From Sinotaia quadrata (taxonomy: Eukaryota > Mollusca > Gastropoda > Architaenioglossa > Viviparidae), in contig CM054179.1 of the NCBI GenBank assembly GCA_028829895.1, positions 101,202,875 to 101,266,874 on the forward strand: DNA of 64,000 nt. The letters run 5' to 3'. The translations under genes and the position numbers were made by a program. Numbering within the stretch: the stretch's first letter is position 1; the number at the start of each line of letters is the position of its first letter. Of this stretch, positions 12,191-22,677 are shown one piece after another. The notes beneath the pieces were generated by a model. That model did not search any database and was not told the origin of the DNA. It saw nothing but the letters and a program-made list of their open reading frames with translations.

Positions 12191-12739
12191 AAGGAATTTT
12201 TTAAGAATAAAATTCTTCTTTGTCCTGGATCTAAAGAAAATAAAATATTTCTGTCCCGAGGCTTATCTTTCCATTCTGCATTATGTACCTTTCAATGAAA
12301 TTTTATTTTTCCTTCACTCCTGTTTTACATCTCCCTTTATCTCATTTTCTCTATCCATCCATCCATTTAGACGAAGAGAAGGATAGAGATAAACAGACGG
12401 ATAGATAAATATACTAGATTGTCTTTTCGGCGTCATTGTCTATTCAAAACTGTAATGTTTAGATTTATTTTATTTACGTTTCATTTTGCAAGGACATTTA
12501 TTTCTTACGTGTTATCATTTTTATTGTTGGTGGTCTTTGATGGGTTATTATGACGTCGACGACGATGAAAATGGTGACAACAATTCATAAGTGAAAGCTT
12601 TTTTGCTGGTGATGGTGAGTGTGGCACACTGTTGGTGAGACTAGCAGTGAAACCTCTTTTCGCATTACGCTGCTGTCAGCCTGAGTCATGTCAACAAATG
12701 ACGCAATTGATTTTACATAAGTCAGAGATTCCTGGATTA

Positions 12740-12915
12740 TCTGCAGTCACACACGTCACTTCTAAACAGGTTAATGAGTCATTTCCACTGACACCCGTCA
12801 CTTCTAAACAGGTTAATGAGTCATTTCCACTGACACCCGTCACTTCGAAACAGGTTGATGAGTCATCTCCAGTCACCTCTAGATCGACTGATCGATCATC
12901 TCCAGTTACATTAGG
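12740..12915. repeat. 42-bp tandem array, about 4 copies
   Basis: The core CACTTCTAAACAGGTTAATG recurs at 12,757, 12,799 and 12,841, with a diverged fourth copy to about 12,915. The unit is a multiple of three, so the plus frame shows a 14-residue repeat (SKQVNESFPLTPVT), but nothing around it supports a gene. Confidence 0.85.
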
Positions 12916-12929
12916 TTGATGGATCATCT

Positions 12930-14234
12930 CCAATCAGTCATCTTTTTAGACGGCTGTGTATAGTTAGTAGATGAAAGAACTGGTGAATTTAATAAGTAGT
13001 ACAAAAGACAGATCACTTGCTGTGACATGACATTCGACAGAGGAAACAAAAGCAATGTTTATAGTTAACACAGCAGACTTATATTTAGTCAATGTAGATA
13101 ATATTATAACTAATGCTGCAGATTATAAAATATTAAAATGAAAAGAGGTTGTGGTGACGAGTTGGGTTTGAAAGTAGTCAGTGCTTCTCAAATCTTTATT
13201 TTATTTTATTATTTTTTTTAGTGGAAATGACAATCTAATGTAGGCCAAGTAAATGGTGTCTGTTCTGTAAGCACTGATTCTACGGTTGTGGCCTGCAACC
13301 TTGAACTAGAACCAGGTTAGGGAAAGTAAGACGTACACAACAAACATAAACGAAAATTTTAATTTATTTATTAATTGTTGTTGATGACAATATTTTTCAC
13401 TTAATCTTTTTACTTACATTGTTTTTGAACATTGTCTATTATAACAGTCTGTAACGCCACATAAAAGCAAACTCAACTGATAAATAAATTTAAATGATTG
13501 TTGTTCTATAAATAAATAAATTCGCCAAAGTGAACCGTGAAAGTTAAGCAGTTTAGTGGATAATCTCGTGCCTGTACACAAGAGCAGGAACTGTCTATTT
13601 GAACTTCTGCATGAGAGACCATGAGTGGTGTAAGTCATCCCACAATATCATAAACATGGCATTAAGGGGCTTACACTTATGCATTCAGACTCACATTTGA
13701 AGCATGCTTCCTGGGGGTGACTCCACGCTAACTGAATTGGCAAGACGAACAAGGAATATAAAAGTGAAAAATAGAACTTAAAGAGTTACCGACATGAAGC
13801 AAATGATGGAAAGCTAAGACAAGTAATCTTTGACAGACAAAAGAGTCACTACAAGTATACTCAAAATAATAACCTGAGGCCCTGACACCAGATCGTCGCA
13901 CTGGGTACCCTATTGTTATGAGCTTAATCAGGAGAAACAAAACCCAGTAGTATATATAGTTATTCTGTACCCTAGCACATCACTTGCAGAGAAATAAGTC
14001 CCAAATTTTGCTGGTTTGATTTGGTTAAGAGCAAGAAGTGCTTCAAACCAGTGAGTTGTCTTCTTTTTCCAAGCTATGGAAGTTTGAGTTTTTTCCAAGC
14101 TGTGGAAGTTTAGAATTTCAAGCTTTGGAAGTGTTGCAACCTGGAGTCTCAAGTTCTGAATCTTTGGAACTCTGGAGTCCTGGCAGAAAGGTAGATGATG
14201 AGAGATGGCACAACAAGGCCTGCTAATATGATGT
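12930..14234. other. left flank of the LTR retrotransposon, unrecognised
   Basis: No gene identified. A minus-strand frame (13,928-14,239) is open up to the retrotransposon and, in the inferred pre-insertion sequence, would continue 14 codons into the right flank (22,678-22,719), giving a frame of about 117 codons. This length is expected by chance in a window of this size. A short imperfect repeat of a TCCAAGCTRTGGAAGTTT-like word occurs at about 14,066-14,140. Confidence 0.4.
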
Positions 14235-14239
14235 GTTGT
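14235..14239. repeat. target-site duplication GTTGT, left copy
   Basis: GTTGT directly precedes the 5' LTR (TGTCACA...) and recurs at 22,673-22,677 directly after the 3' LTR (...TGTGACA). Five base pairs is the normal duplication size for Ty3/gypsy integrases. Confidence 0.9.
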
Positions 14240-14634
14240 TGTCACAGGAAATGAGGGACAGAAATTATATTTTATTTCATTTTAAAAAACCGCTAACAAA
14301 ACTAATTGAAGTAATCCGAGTTTTGTTATTTTACATATGTAGCATGAAAATTCCAGTAACGGTCACCTAAGATCTCTTTAGTAGACAGACGTTCGTGACG
14401 CAGTGTGTGTTAATTATCATATTGAATATATATATTAGTTTATGAAGAATATGTATATTAAATAAATTGGGACAACTGCGCAATACCGTCACATGTTGTT
14501 GACGAGTGAAATGGCCAGTGCGCATTAGTATTGACCACAGAAAAGCGTGCATCACGATTACCACTATATATCCAAGGCAAAAATCATGTCACAGGACATA
14601 GCTTCTGGAAGTTTTGGAAACCTTCAGTGAGAGC

Positions 14635-14642
14635 TATATAAG
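14635..14642 (+). promoter_or_regulatory. TATA box candidate of the LTR promoter
   Basis: TATATAAG within GAGCTATATAAGAGGC is a strong TATA match. Transcription would be expected to start about 30 bp downstream, near 14,665-14,670. The same site is at 21,356-21,363 in the 3' LTR. Confidence 0.5.
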
Positions 14643-15729
14643 AGGCAAAATAAAGACTTTTACTCTCAATGTTGAAAACGTCGATCCGTCTGAAGCCAGT
14701 CTAACTTCACGTATGAATTATCTCATGTACAGAGATTTCATAAAGGAAAGCTGCAATAATCTCTTTCCATCCGTTTTCCATCCGTCTGATGCCATATATT
14801 GAGTAGCGAGGCAAAATTACTCAGTATAACTGTTGGCAAAGTGGAAAGTTCGCTGTCAAGAAAAACCCGATGCATGTGACGCTGGTTGTATGCAGTTAAC
14901 GACACGAGGGACCAACTTGCTCTTCCCCCTGTCTGAGTTCGTTTTGGCAGTCTATCCCGCAAATTGAGGGGCTGGCGCCGGAGATACATATCCGGATTTT
15001 TACACTCAATGTAATGCGACGACACATCCCACTGGACGACTCCACCCGATAATGCTCAACGTCGTTGGGATGTCCGTTTCCACGACAATTATCGAAGCTG
15101 ACAACAGTCAGCTAAATTTCAGATTTCTCCCCAGTGATAATCTGAAAGTGGTGCCTAGATTCTGCAGAGTCTTCACCTGTAATGCGACGCCTCAATTGCG
15201 CCGTGATTCTTCACTTTGAAGTGCCGCTTATAAGTGACGTGTGAGTTTACGTCATCTCCTTGGAACTCTGACATTAATAGTGAGTAATCATTAGCACGGC
15301 TAACGCGCACATACTTAAGTCTAGGACTCTTAAGAAAATGAACACTATTATATCGTTTGCAAAATAAGAACTTTAATGTTAAAAGTAATGCTTATTTTAC
15401 ATGTGAACTATTGTTAAAGCGGCCACATTTGCCGCATAAGAATTGTGTAATTAATCTTTATTTTATATTTTGAATTTCATCATTTTCATCTCCCCTTATT
15501 CCCCAAAGAGTGCATGACATTGGAAAGTTGAATGAATGATTAATCACTGTGCGAAAGAGTAGTCCCCCTTTTAAATCGGGAAATAAATAACCTGATTTAA
15601 ACATCTTTCAACTCTCTTGTTATTCATAGTTTTTGAGAGGGACGAAAGAATTTGTACTATTGTTTTGCACCGTTCGTCTGTTCGTCCATTTATTCACATT
15701 TATGATACACACTCACAACACACACCGCC

Positions 15730-15735
15730 AATAAA
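15730..15735 (+). terminator. candidate poly(A) signal in the LTR
   Basis: AATAAA lies ~220 bp before the LTR end. Another AATAAAT is at about 15,581. Which one is used cannot be told from sequence. The 3' LTR has the same sites, and the 3' copy would be the functional one. Confidence 0.35.
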
Positions 15736-15955
15736 ACGTTCCTTGGCATGACACTAATAAACTGGGCCCCACCCAAACATCAATGGAGTATGTCATGTGT
15801 GTCTATGTAACAACCTGACACGACGTAGTACTGGCACACGTCACGGGCTTTTTTTGGAGGTGCACCGGAGCAGGCCAAAAATAGACTTCACCCCTTGCAT
15901 CTCTAACTTCAGCTCGGGTCGGCTTGTAACGAGCCCGCCCGTTTTGTAAACATTC

Positions 15956-15973
15956 TGGTGACCACTGACCGTG
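15956..15973 (+). other. primer binding site, probably tRNA-Trp
   Basis: Three bases after the 5' LTR the sequence reads TGGTGACCACTGACCGTG. The first eight bases are the exact complement of a tRNA 3' end GGTCACCA, as in metazoan tRNA-Trp (used by CsRn1/Kabuki-type gypsy elements); the following bases match only partly. Position and TGG start are standard. The tRNA identity is an inference from memory of tRNA-Trp. Confidence 0.6.
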
Positions 15974-16416
15974 ATCTGACAAGGTAAATTGTGTTGTTGT
16001 AAGAAAGTGTCATCTCTTTCCTGCTTTTCTATCTCATCACCATTATGCATTGTTTATTGCATGTTAGGGCTTTGCTATTGAGACTTAGGTGAACTGGATT
16101 TTGATAAGACTTATTATTGTGTTGGAATAAGTTTTATAATCTTTACGCTATTATCGTTAACGCGTACCGACTCGTGTTTAGACGTACATAGATCGATATT
16201 TCGTACGCTACATTAGCAACTGTTGTTTTGCTAATTTTGCTAACTTTGCAAATTTCCGATTAGGATTTCTTTTACTCGTGTTTGTTGTAATCCTAATCAC
16301 GTGGTGGCTGGTGTTCATACGCACACCATTGCACCACTTGTGACCGACAGAGGTCAAAATCCCGCGAATATTCTAAGTCACTTTATCCATACTCGTGATA
16401 ACTAGCGATTTTAAAA

Positions 16417-19400
16417 ATGGCCGAGCTAGTAAACATAAAGAAAGAACTCATGGCTATGGGTAGAGAATTCGGGTATGAAAAAGCCGAGTTAAAGGAATAC
16501 GTGGATGAGGAGATAGCTAAATGGTATGTTGCGAAAGAAAATGAGGCGAAAGAGGTGAGAGAGCTAGAGGAAAAAAGATCGAAAGAGGCTATAGAGCTAG
16601 AAGATAAGAGACAGTTAGCTAAGGATTTAGAGATGCAAACTTTGAGAGAGCTAGAGGAGAAAAGATCGAGAGAGGCTAGAGAACTAGAGGATAGGAAAAA
16701 TGAGCTAGAGGAAAAAAGATCGAAAGAGGCAAGAGAAATAGAGTTATTAAAGATTCAGTCTGCTAGGGATTTAGAAGATAAAAGGCAGGAAGTAGGAGAG
16801 AAAAAGCTTAAGTTAAAAGCTAGAGCACATCAGGAACAGCTTGAATTAGCTAAGCAAGAGGTAACAGCTAGAGAGAAGTTGTTAGATGGGACTGCTAAGC
16901 AACAGGCCGAATTAAATAAACCCCGTACACGGCTAGCTTTCTTTAACCCTGAAGTCGAGACGATTGACGAGTTTTTGACACGCTTTGACAGTTTCATTGC
17001 CAACTTTAATTACAGTGACATTGAAAAGAAACAACAACTCGGTCAAATACTTCAAGGTGAAAGCTCGCGCGCATTTACTGATCTAACGCGCGATCCCGCT
17101 ATTACTTATGCAGATCTCAAAACGGGTTTGATGCGTACTTTTCAATGTACAGCAGAAGGCTTTCGAAAAATGTTTAGGAGAGCCATACCTAAAGCAAATG
17201 ACACCATGCAAGCCTTCGGTACCCGGTTACGCCATTATCTTGATAGATGGATTGATTTGACAGACATCCGGAAGACATATGAGGGCCTATTTGATTTGAT
17301 ATTAAGAGATCAATTTCTCCATATTGCTCCGCCTGCAATGACGACATATTTGCAGCGAAATCCCCCGACTAACTTCTGTGATATGTTGAAGTTAGCAGAC
17401 ACGTATAACGATTACCCTGATCCGGTAATTACGAGGAGTGCGCCACGCCCTCCTCTTACAAATCGGCAGAAGTATACACCGAAATCGAACCGACCAATGA
17501 CGAAATCGGAAAAACCCGAACCGGTACAACGGACATATACTAAGTCACAAGACGTACGACGTCACACACGTGACTCCCCACCTATGACATGTTACACTTG
17601 CAAAGGGAAGGGGCATAGTTCTCAGAACTGTCCCAGTCCACGTGATGTAAAGGTATGCACTGAAACAGGTGCAACTCTAAAGACCCAACAGGCTACAGTA
17701 AACGGACAAAAAGTCAAAATACTGGTCGATACAGGTGCGTCCATAAGCTGCATAAATGCTAAACTTGTACGCCCTGAACAGTATCTAAGAGGTAGTGTCC
17801 GCATTCGATGTGTTATGGGACACCTTAGTACATGTCCAAGAGCCACTGTACATGTTACGTCACCCGTATTTTCCGGTACAGTCACCGCCGCAGTGATAAG
17901 AGACATGCAGTTCGGATTCATACTATCGCCCGAACAGTGTGACGCAAACACTGATGACATCTATCCTGTTCTCCCCGTAACCACTAGAGCACAACGGGTA
18001 CGTAGTAAACAAGGACCCCCAGCTCTAAAGATAGTCGAGAATACATTCCCGCAGTTGACCCCAAGTCAACTCAGTCACCTGCAGCAGGAGGACAAAAGTT
18101 TGTCCTCAATGCTAAAGCTGGCACGGAAAAACACTATTACGTCCAGCAAGTACGCGACAATGACGTATTTCCTGAAGGACGGACTAGCGTTTCGGCGCAC
18201 CGACTTTAAGGAAAATGATACTAGAAGCACCACGTGTCTATTTACCCCTAAACCACTCAGACCGCTGATTCTAAGCTTTGCACACGACTCAATCATGTCT
18301 GGACATCAGGGCGCGCGTCGCACTGAGCAGCGAGTTCGTGAAGACTTCTTTTGGCCAGGCCTGAGTAGGGATGTTCGCTCGTACGTTCGTACATGTACGC
18401 AGTGTCAACAACATATTGACCGAGGGCGTGTCAGTCGAGTTCCCCTCGAGATAGTACCAACAGTAGAGGAACCATTCCTAAAAGTCGCAGTAGACATTAT
18501 TGGCCCAATCATTCCCGCGGCCGAAGGAGGATATCGCTATATCCTAACAATCGTGGATTTTGCAACACGATATCCAGAAGCAGTCGCATTAAAGGGCATC
18601 ACAGCAATCGAAGTCGCAGACGCTTTAATAGACGTATTTTCTCGCACGGGCGTTCCCCGAGAGATATTGAGTGACCAGGGCACTCAATTCACCTCAGCAA
18701 TGATGGCTGAAACAATGCGTCTACTGGCGTGTAAACAGTTGTTCTCATCACCATATCACGCTCAGTCTAATGGTGCCGTTGAACGTTTCAACGGTACAAT
18801 AAAGAAAATGTTAATTAAAATGGCCTCGGAACAACCCGACCAGTGGCCGCGTTTTCTAGCACCATTACTCTTTGCGTATCGCGAACTCCCACAAGAGAGT
18901 ACGGGCTATTCACCGTTCCAACTACTATACGGCAGGCAACCTCGTGGTCCCCTTAAGCTAATAAAAGAAACATGGGTCAAGGGAGACACTGTGACCGATG
19001 GTAAAGATGTTCACACGTACGTAGCCGAACTACGTCAACGTCTGACCGAAACGTGTCACTTAGCACAGGAAAACGTTCGCGAAAAACAACCCCGATACAA
19101 GCGAAATTTTGACCGTACGGCTGTGGAACGTGACCTCGAACCAGGTCAGCTCGTGTTACTCTTGCGGCCCACCCATAACAACCGCATGCAAATGCACTGG
19201 CGTGGACCCTACCGCGTTATTAAGCGTGTGAAGCAGAACGATTATAGCATACAGATAGGAAATAAGCAGAAAACCTACCACATAAATATGCTAAAGCGTT
19301 ACTATGAACGCAGCGACGAACAGATACAAAACGTGAATGTCGCACTGATACAATTGGAAGACTCCAATTTCAGTACAGACATGATGTCCGCCGAAACCCA

Positions 19401-20832
19401 GCCTAACTCTGCAGTTACAGTCGATCAAGTCGAGATTGACTCGAACTTAACTGTCGAACAGCGCGACGCAATGTCAAACCTCTTACACAGACACGCGCGC
19501 ATATTCACCGACCAACCGGGCCACTCAGATTTGGTTGAACACCGCATCAAACTTTTAAGCGACAAACCGATACGCTTAAAACAGTACCCACAGAAATATG
19601 AGAGCACAAAGTACATAGCAGAACAGGTGCGTGAAATGCAAAAACAGGGCGTGATTGAACAGTCAATCTCCCCATATTCATCACCGGTCGTCTTAGTTAA
19701 AAAGAAAGACGGTACGCTTCGTTTTTGTGTGGACTACAGACAGTTAAATGAGATAACTGAATTCGATGCGGAACCCATTCCAAATCAGGACGAATTATTC
19801 GCAAAACTAACCAAGGCACATTACTTTTCAAAGTTTGACATGTGCAAAGGGTACTGGCAACTGTCAGTTGCTATTGACGACAGACCAAAAACAGCATTCC
19901 CAACTCCGCTAGGCTTATTTCAGTTTTGCCGACTACCGTTCGGACTAGCGAACGCACCCGCAACATTCGCGCGCTTCATGCGAAAATTACCGTTAGAGAG
20001 CGTTGACGCATTGAATTTCTTTGATGACATACTGGTAGCAACAGGAACATGGGACCAACATTTATCCTCAGTGGATGGTCTACTTGACATTCTCGAGCGC
20101 CATAGATTGACCGTGAAACCCTCCAAAGTTCGCGCGGGCTTTCGGGAGATTGAGTTTCTTGGCCATATCATAAGTGACGGACAAATAGGCCCAAATCTAG
20201 ACTTGACTGCAGCCATTCGTGACATGACCTTACCGACTACAAAGAAACAGGTCAGGGCAGTTTTGGGGCTAGTGGGGTACTACCGAAAATTTGTCCCAAA
20301 CTTCAGTACGCTTCTTAAACCACTGACGGACTTAACTGGGAACAAACAACCCACGAAAATACGATGGACGGCAGAGTGTAGCACCGCCCTCGAAAAAGTG
20401 AAGGACATCTTGACCAGTAAACCCGTCCTACAGTTACCAGACTTTGACAAAAGATTTATTGTCAGGACCGACGCATCAGACGAAGGCCTCGGTGCCATAC
20501 TTCTCCAAGAGACAGATGACGAATACCTACCGGTAGCATACGCTTCTAAGAAACTGTTAGATCGTGAGACACGGTATTCTACGATTGAAAAAGAGTGCTT
20601 AGCAATCGTATGGGCACTCAAGAAATTTAGTGCATATCTGTACTCTAAACCATTCATCCTGCAGTGCGATCATAAGCCGCTGACATATCTGCGCACTAGC
20701 ATGTACGATAACGCTAGGCTAACTAGATGGACACTCCTGCTACAGGAGTATAGCTTCGTTGTCGAACACATCGCGGGCAGAGAAAATTCGGGTGCCGACG
20801 CATTATCCCGGCATGCCATAACCGCGATATAA
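16417..20832 (+). CDS. gag-pol: Gag-Pol polyprotein with integrase upstream of reverse transcriptase
   Basis: A single 1,471-residue frame starting at an ATG in good context (AAAAATGG). Residues 1-165 are a Lys/Glu-rich predicted coiled coil built from repeats such as RELEEKRSKEARELEDKR, followed by a retrotransposon Gag capsid-like region (about 170-345). One zinc knuckle CX2CX4HX4C lies at C392-C405. Aspartic protease: LVDTGAS with the catalytic Asp at 438. Integrase follows: HX6HX29CX2C finger (H623, H630, C660, C663), catalytic triad D693, D753, E789 (spacing D-X35-E) and a GPY/F module (GPY 930-932). Then comes reverse transcriptase: VKKKDGTLRFCVDYRQLN, YFSKFDMCKGYWQL (D1141) and the FFDD box at 1201-1204 in place of the usual YxDD. 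RNase H ends it: RTDASDEGLG (D1352), EKECLAIVWAL (E1393 region), CDHKPL (D1418), and a terminal GADALSR. All expected catalytic residues are visible, with no stop or frameshift. Gag and Pol share one frame, so how their ratio is set is unclear. Confidence 0.96.
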   Translation: MAELVNIKKELMAMGREFGYEKAELKEYVDEEIAKWYVAKENEAKEVRELEEKRSKEAIELEDKRQLAKDLEMQTLRELEEKRSREARELEDRKNELEEKRSKEAREIELLKIQSARDLEDKRQEVGEKKLKLKARAHQEQLELAKQEVTAREKLLDGTAKQQAELNKPRTRLAFFNPEVETIDEFLTRFDSFIANFNYSDIEKKQQLGQILQGESSRAFTDLTRDPAITYADLKTGLMRTFQCTAEGFRKMFRRAIPKANDTMQAFGTRLRHYLDRWIDLTDIRKTYEGLFDLILRDQFLHIAPPAMTTYLQRNPPTNFCDMLKLADTYNDYPDPVITRSAPRPPLTNRQKYTPKSNRPMTKSEKPEPVQRTYTKSQDVRRHTRDSPPMTCYTCKGKGHSSQNCPSPRDVKVCTETGATLKTQQATVNGQKVKILVDTGASISCINAKLVRPEQYLRGSVRIRCVMGHLSTCPRATVHVTSPVFSGTVTAAVIRDMQFGFILSPEQCDANTDDIYPVLPVTTRAQRVRSKQGPPALKIVENTFPQLTPSQLSHLQQEDKSLSSMLKLARKNTITSSKYATMTYFLKDGLAFRRTDFKENDTRSTTCLFTPKPLRPLILSFAHDSIMSGHQGARRTEQRVREDFFWPGLSRDVRSYVRTCTQCQQHIDRGRVSRVPLEIVPTVEEPFLKVAVDIIGPIIPAAEGGYRYILTIVDFATRYPEAVALKGITAIEVADALIDVFSRTGVPREILSDQGTQFTSAMMAETMRLLACKQLFSSPYHAQSNGAVERFNGTIKKMLIKMASEQPDQWPRFLAPLLFAYRELPQESTGYSPFQLLYGRQPRGPLKLIKETWVKGDTVTDGKDVHTYVAELRQRLTETCHLAQENVREKQPRYKRNFDRTAVERDLEPGQLVLLLRPTHNNRMQMHWRGPYRVIKRVKQNDYSIQIGNKQKTYHINMLKRYYERSDEQIQNVNVALIQLEDSNFSTDMMSAETQPNSAVTVDQVEIDSNLTVEQRDAMSNLLHRHARIFTDQPGHSDLVEHRIKLLSDKPIRLKQYPQKYESTKYIAEQVREMQKQGVIEQSISPYSSPVVLVKKKDGTLRFCVDYRQLNEITEFDAEPIPNQDELFAKLTKAHYFSKFDMCKGYWQLSVAIDDRPKTAFPTPLGLFQFCRLPFGLANAPATFARFMRKLPLESVDALNFFDDILVATGTWDQHLSSVDGLLDILERHRLTVKPSKVRAGFREIEFLGHIISDGQIGPNLDLTAAIRDMTLPTTKKQVRAVLGLVGYYRKFVPNFSTLLKPLTDLTGNKQPTKIRWTAECSTALEKVKDILTSKPVLQLPDFDKRFIVRTDASDEGLGAILLQETDDEYLPVAYASKKLLDRETRYSTIEKECLAIVWALKKFSAYLYSKPFILQCDHKPLTYLRTSMYDNARLTRWTLLLQEYSFVVEHIAGRENSGADALSRHAITAI

Positions 20833-20949
20833 ACAAGAGAGAGGATAGTCTCTCCACAGATGCGCATATAATTCCTGTGGGGACTATCGTGTGAAATAAA
20901 ATTTTTTTGTTCCTATTTGATTTCCACTCTGTGAGCTCCAATCAATTTT

Positions 20950-20960
20950 AAGAAGGGGGT
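20950..20960 (+). other. polypurine tract
   Basis: AAGAAGGGGGT directly precedes the 3' LTR start. It is the usual plus-strand primer for LTR retrotransposons. Confidence 0.85.
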
Positions 20961-22672
20961 TGTCACAGGAAATGAGGGACAGAAATTATATTTTATTTCA
21001 TTTTAAAAAACCGCTAACAAAACTAATTGAAGTAATCCGAGTTTTGTTATTTTACATATGTAGCATGAAAATTCCAGTAACGGTCACCTAAGATCTCTTT
21101 AGTAGACAGACGTTCGTGACGCAGTGTGTGTTAATTATCATATTGAATATATATATTAGTTTATGAAGAATATGTATATTAAATAAATTGGGACAACTGC
21201 GCAATACCGTCACATGTTGTTGACGAGTGAAATGGCCAGTGCGCATTAGTATTGACCACAGAAAAGCGTGCATCACGATTACCACTATATATCCAAGGCA
21301 AAAATCATGTCACAGGACATAGCTTCTGGAAGTTTTGGAAACCTTCAGTGAGAGCTATATAAGAGGCAAAATAAAGACTTTTACTCTCAATGTTGAAAAC
21401 GTCGATCCGTCTGAAGCCAGTCTAACTTCACGTATGAATTATCTCATGTACAGAGATTTCATAAAGGAAAGCTGCAATAATCTCTTTCCATCCGTTTTCC
21501 ATCCGTCTGATGCCATATATTGAGTAGCGAGGCAAAATTACTCAGTATAACTGTTGGCAAAGTGGAAAGTTCGCTGTCAAGAAAAACCCGATGCATGTGA
21601 CGCTGGTTGTATGCAGTTAACGACACGAGGGACCAACTTGCTCTTCCCCCTGTCTGAGTTCGTTTTGGCAGTCTATCCCGCAAATTGAGGGGCTGGCGCC
21701 GGAGATACATATCCGGATTTCTACACTCAATGTAATGCGACGACACATCCCACTGGACGACTCCACCCGATAATGCTCAACGTCGTTGGGATGTCCGTTT
21801 CCACGACAATTATCGAAGCTGACAACAGTCAGCTAAATTTCAGATTTCTCCCCAGTGATAATCTGAAAGTGGTGCCTAGATTCTGCAGAGTCTTCACCTG
21901 TAATGCGACGCCTCAATTGCGCCGTGATTCTTCACTTTGAAGTGCCGCTTATAAGTGACGTGTGAGTTTACGTCATCTCCTTGGAACTCTGACATTAATA
22001 GTGAGTAATCATTAGCACGGCTAACGCGCACATACTTAAGTCTAGGACTCTTAAGAAAATGAACACTATTATATCGTTTGCAAAATAAGAACTTTAATGT
22101 TAAAAGTAATGCTTATTTTACATGTGAACTATTGTTAAAGCGGCCACATTTGCCGCATAAGAATTGTGTAATTAATCTTTATTTTATATTTTGAATTTCA
22201 TCATTTTCATCTCCCCTTATTCCCCAAAGAGTGCATGACATTGGAAAGTTGAATGAATGATTAATCACTGTGCGAAAGAGTAGTCCCCCTTTTAAATCGG
22301 GAAATAAATAACCTGATTTAAACATCTTTCAACTCTCTTGTTATTCATAGTTTTTGAGAGGGACGAAAGAATTTGTACTATTGTTTTGCACCGTTCGTCT
22401 GTTCGTCCATTTATTCACATTTATGATACACACTCACAACACACACCGCCAATAAAACGTTCCTTGGCATGACACTAATAAACTGGGCCCCACCCAAACA
22501 TCAATGGAGTATGTCATGTGTGTCTATGTAACAACCTGACACGACGTAGTACTGGCACACGTCACGGGCTTTTTTTGGAGGTGCACCGGAGCAGGCCAAA
22601 AATAGACTTCACCCCTTGCATCTCTAACTTCAGCTCGGGTCGGCTTGTAACGAGCCCGCCCGTTTTGTGACA
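20961..22672 (+). mobile_element. 3' long terminal repeat (1,712 bp)
   Basis: It starts TGTCACA and ends TGTGACA, a perfect 7-bp terminal inverted repeat of TG...CA type, and is followed by the target copy GTTGT. It is near-identical to the 5' LTR. TATA candidate at 21,356-21,363, poly(A) candidate at about 22,451. Confidence 0.95.
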
Positions 22673-22677
22673 GTTGT
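22673..22677. repeat. target-site duplication GTTGT, right copy
   Basis: Direct repeat of 14,235-14,239, fixing the ends of the element. Confidence 0.9.

Larger units (their letters stand above)
14240..15952 (+). mobile_element. 5' long terminal repeat (about 1,713 bp)
   Basis: It begins TGTCACAGGAAATGAGGGAC and matches the 3' LTR base for base except for T at 15,000 (C at 21,721) and the last bases. The 5' LTR ends TGTAAACA where the 3' LTR ends TGTGACA. The LTR is long for gypsy elements. Internal open frames of 60-95 codons occur identically in both LTRs and show no family signature. It should carry the promoter and poly(A) signals of the element. Confidence 0.93.
14235..22677 (+). mobile_element. 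complete Gmr1-like Ty3/gypsy LTR retrotransposon
   Basis: The span includes the 5-bp direct target repeats. Order: GTTGT target copy (14,235-14,239), 5' LTR, primer binding site, ~440-bp leader, a single 1,471-codon Gag-Pol frame, polypurine tract, 3' LTR, GTTGT target copy (22,673-22,677). The element proper is about 8.43 kb. Domain families are Ty3/gypsy-like but the pol order is PR-IN-RT-RH, the hallmark of Gmr1-like elements. No env-like frame is present: after the Gag-Pol stop only ~117 bp precede the polypurine tract. Near-identical LTRs and an unbroken frame suggest recent insertion and possible competence. The element is inferred to act through an RNA intermediate that is reverse transcribed in a Gag particle and integrated by the encoded integrase. 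Confidence 0.95.

Noticed and set aside
14367..15025. Three frames of 62-95 codons that recur identically at 21,088-21,746
   Set aside because: They recur only because the LTR occurs twice; no protein family is recognised and LTRs normally do not code.
17622..20941. Several minus-strand frames inside the retrotransposon
   Set aside because: Shadows of the Gag-Pol frame.
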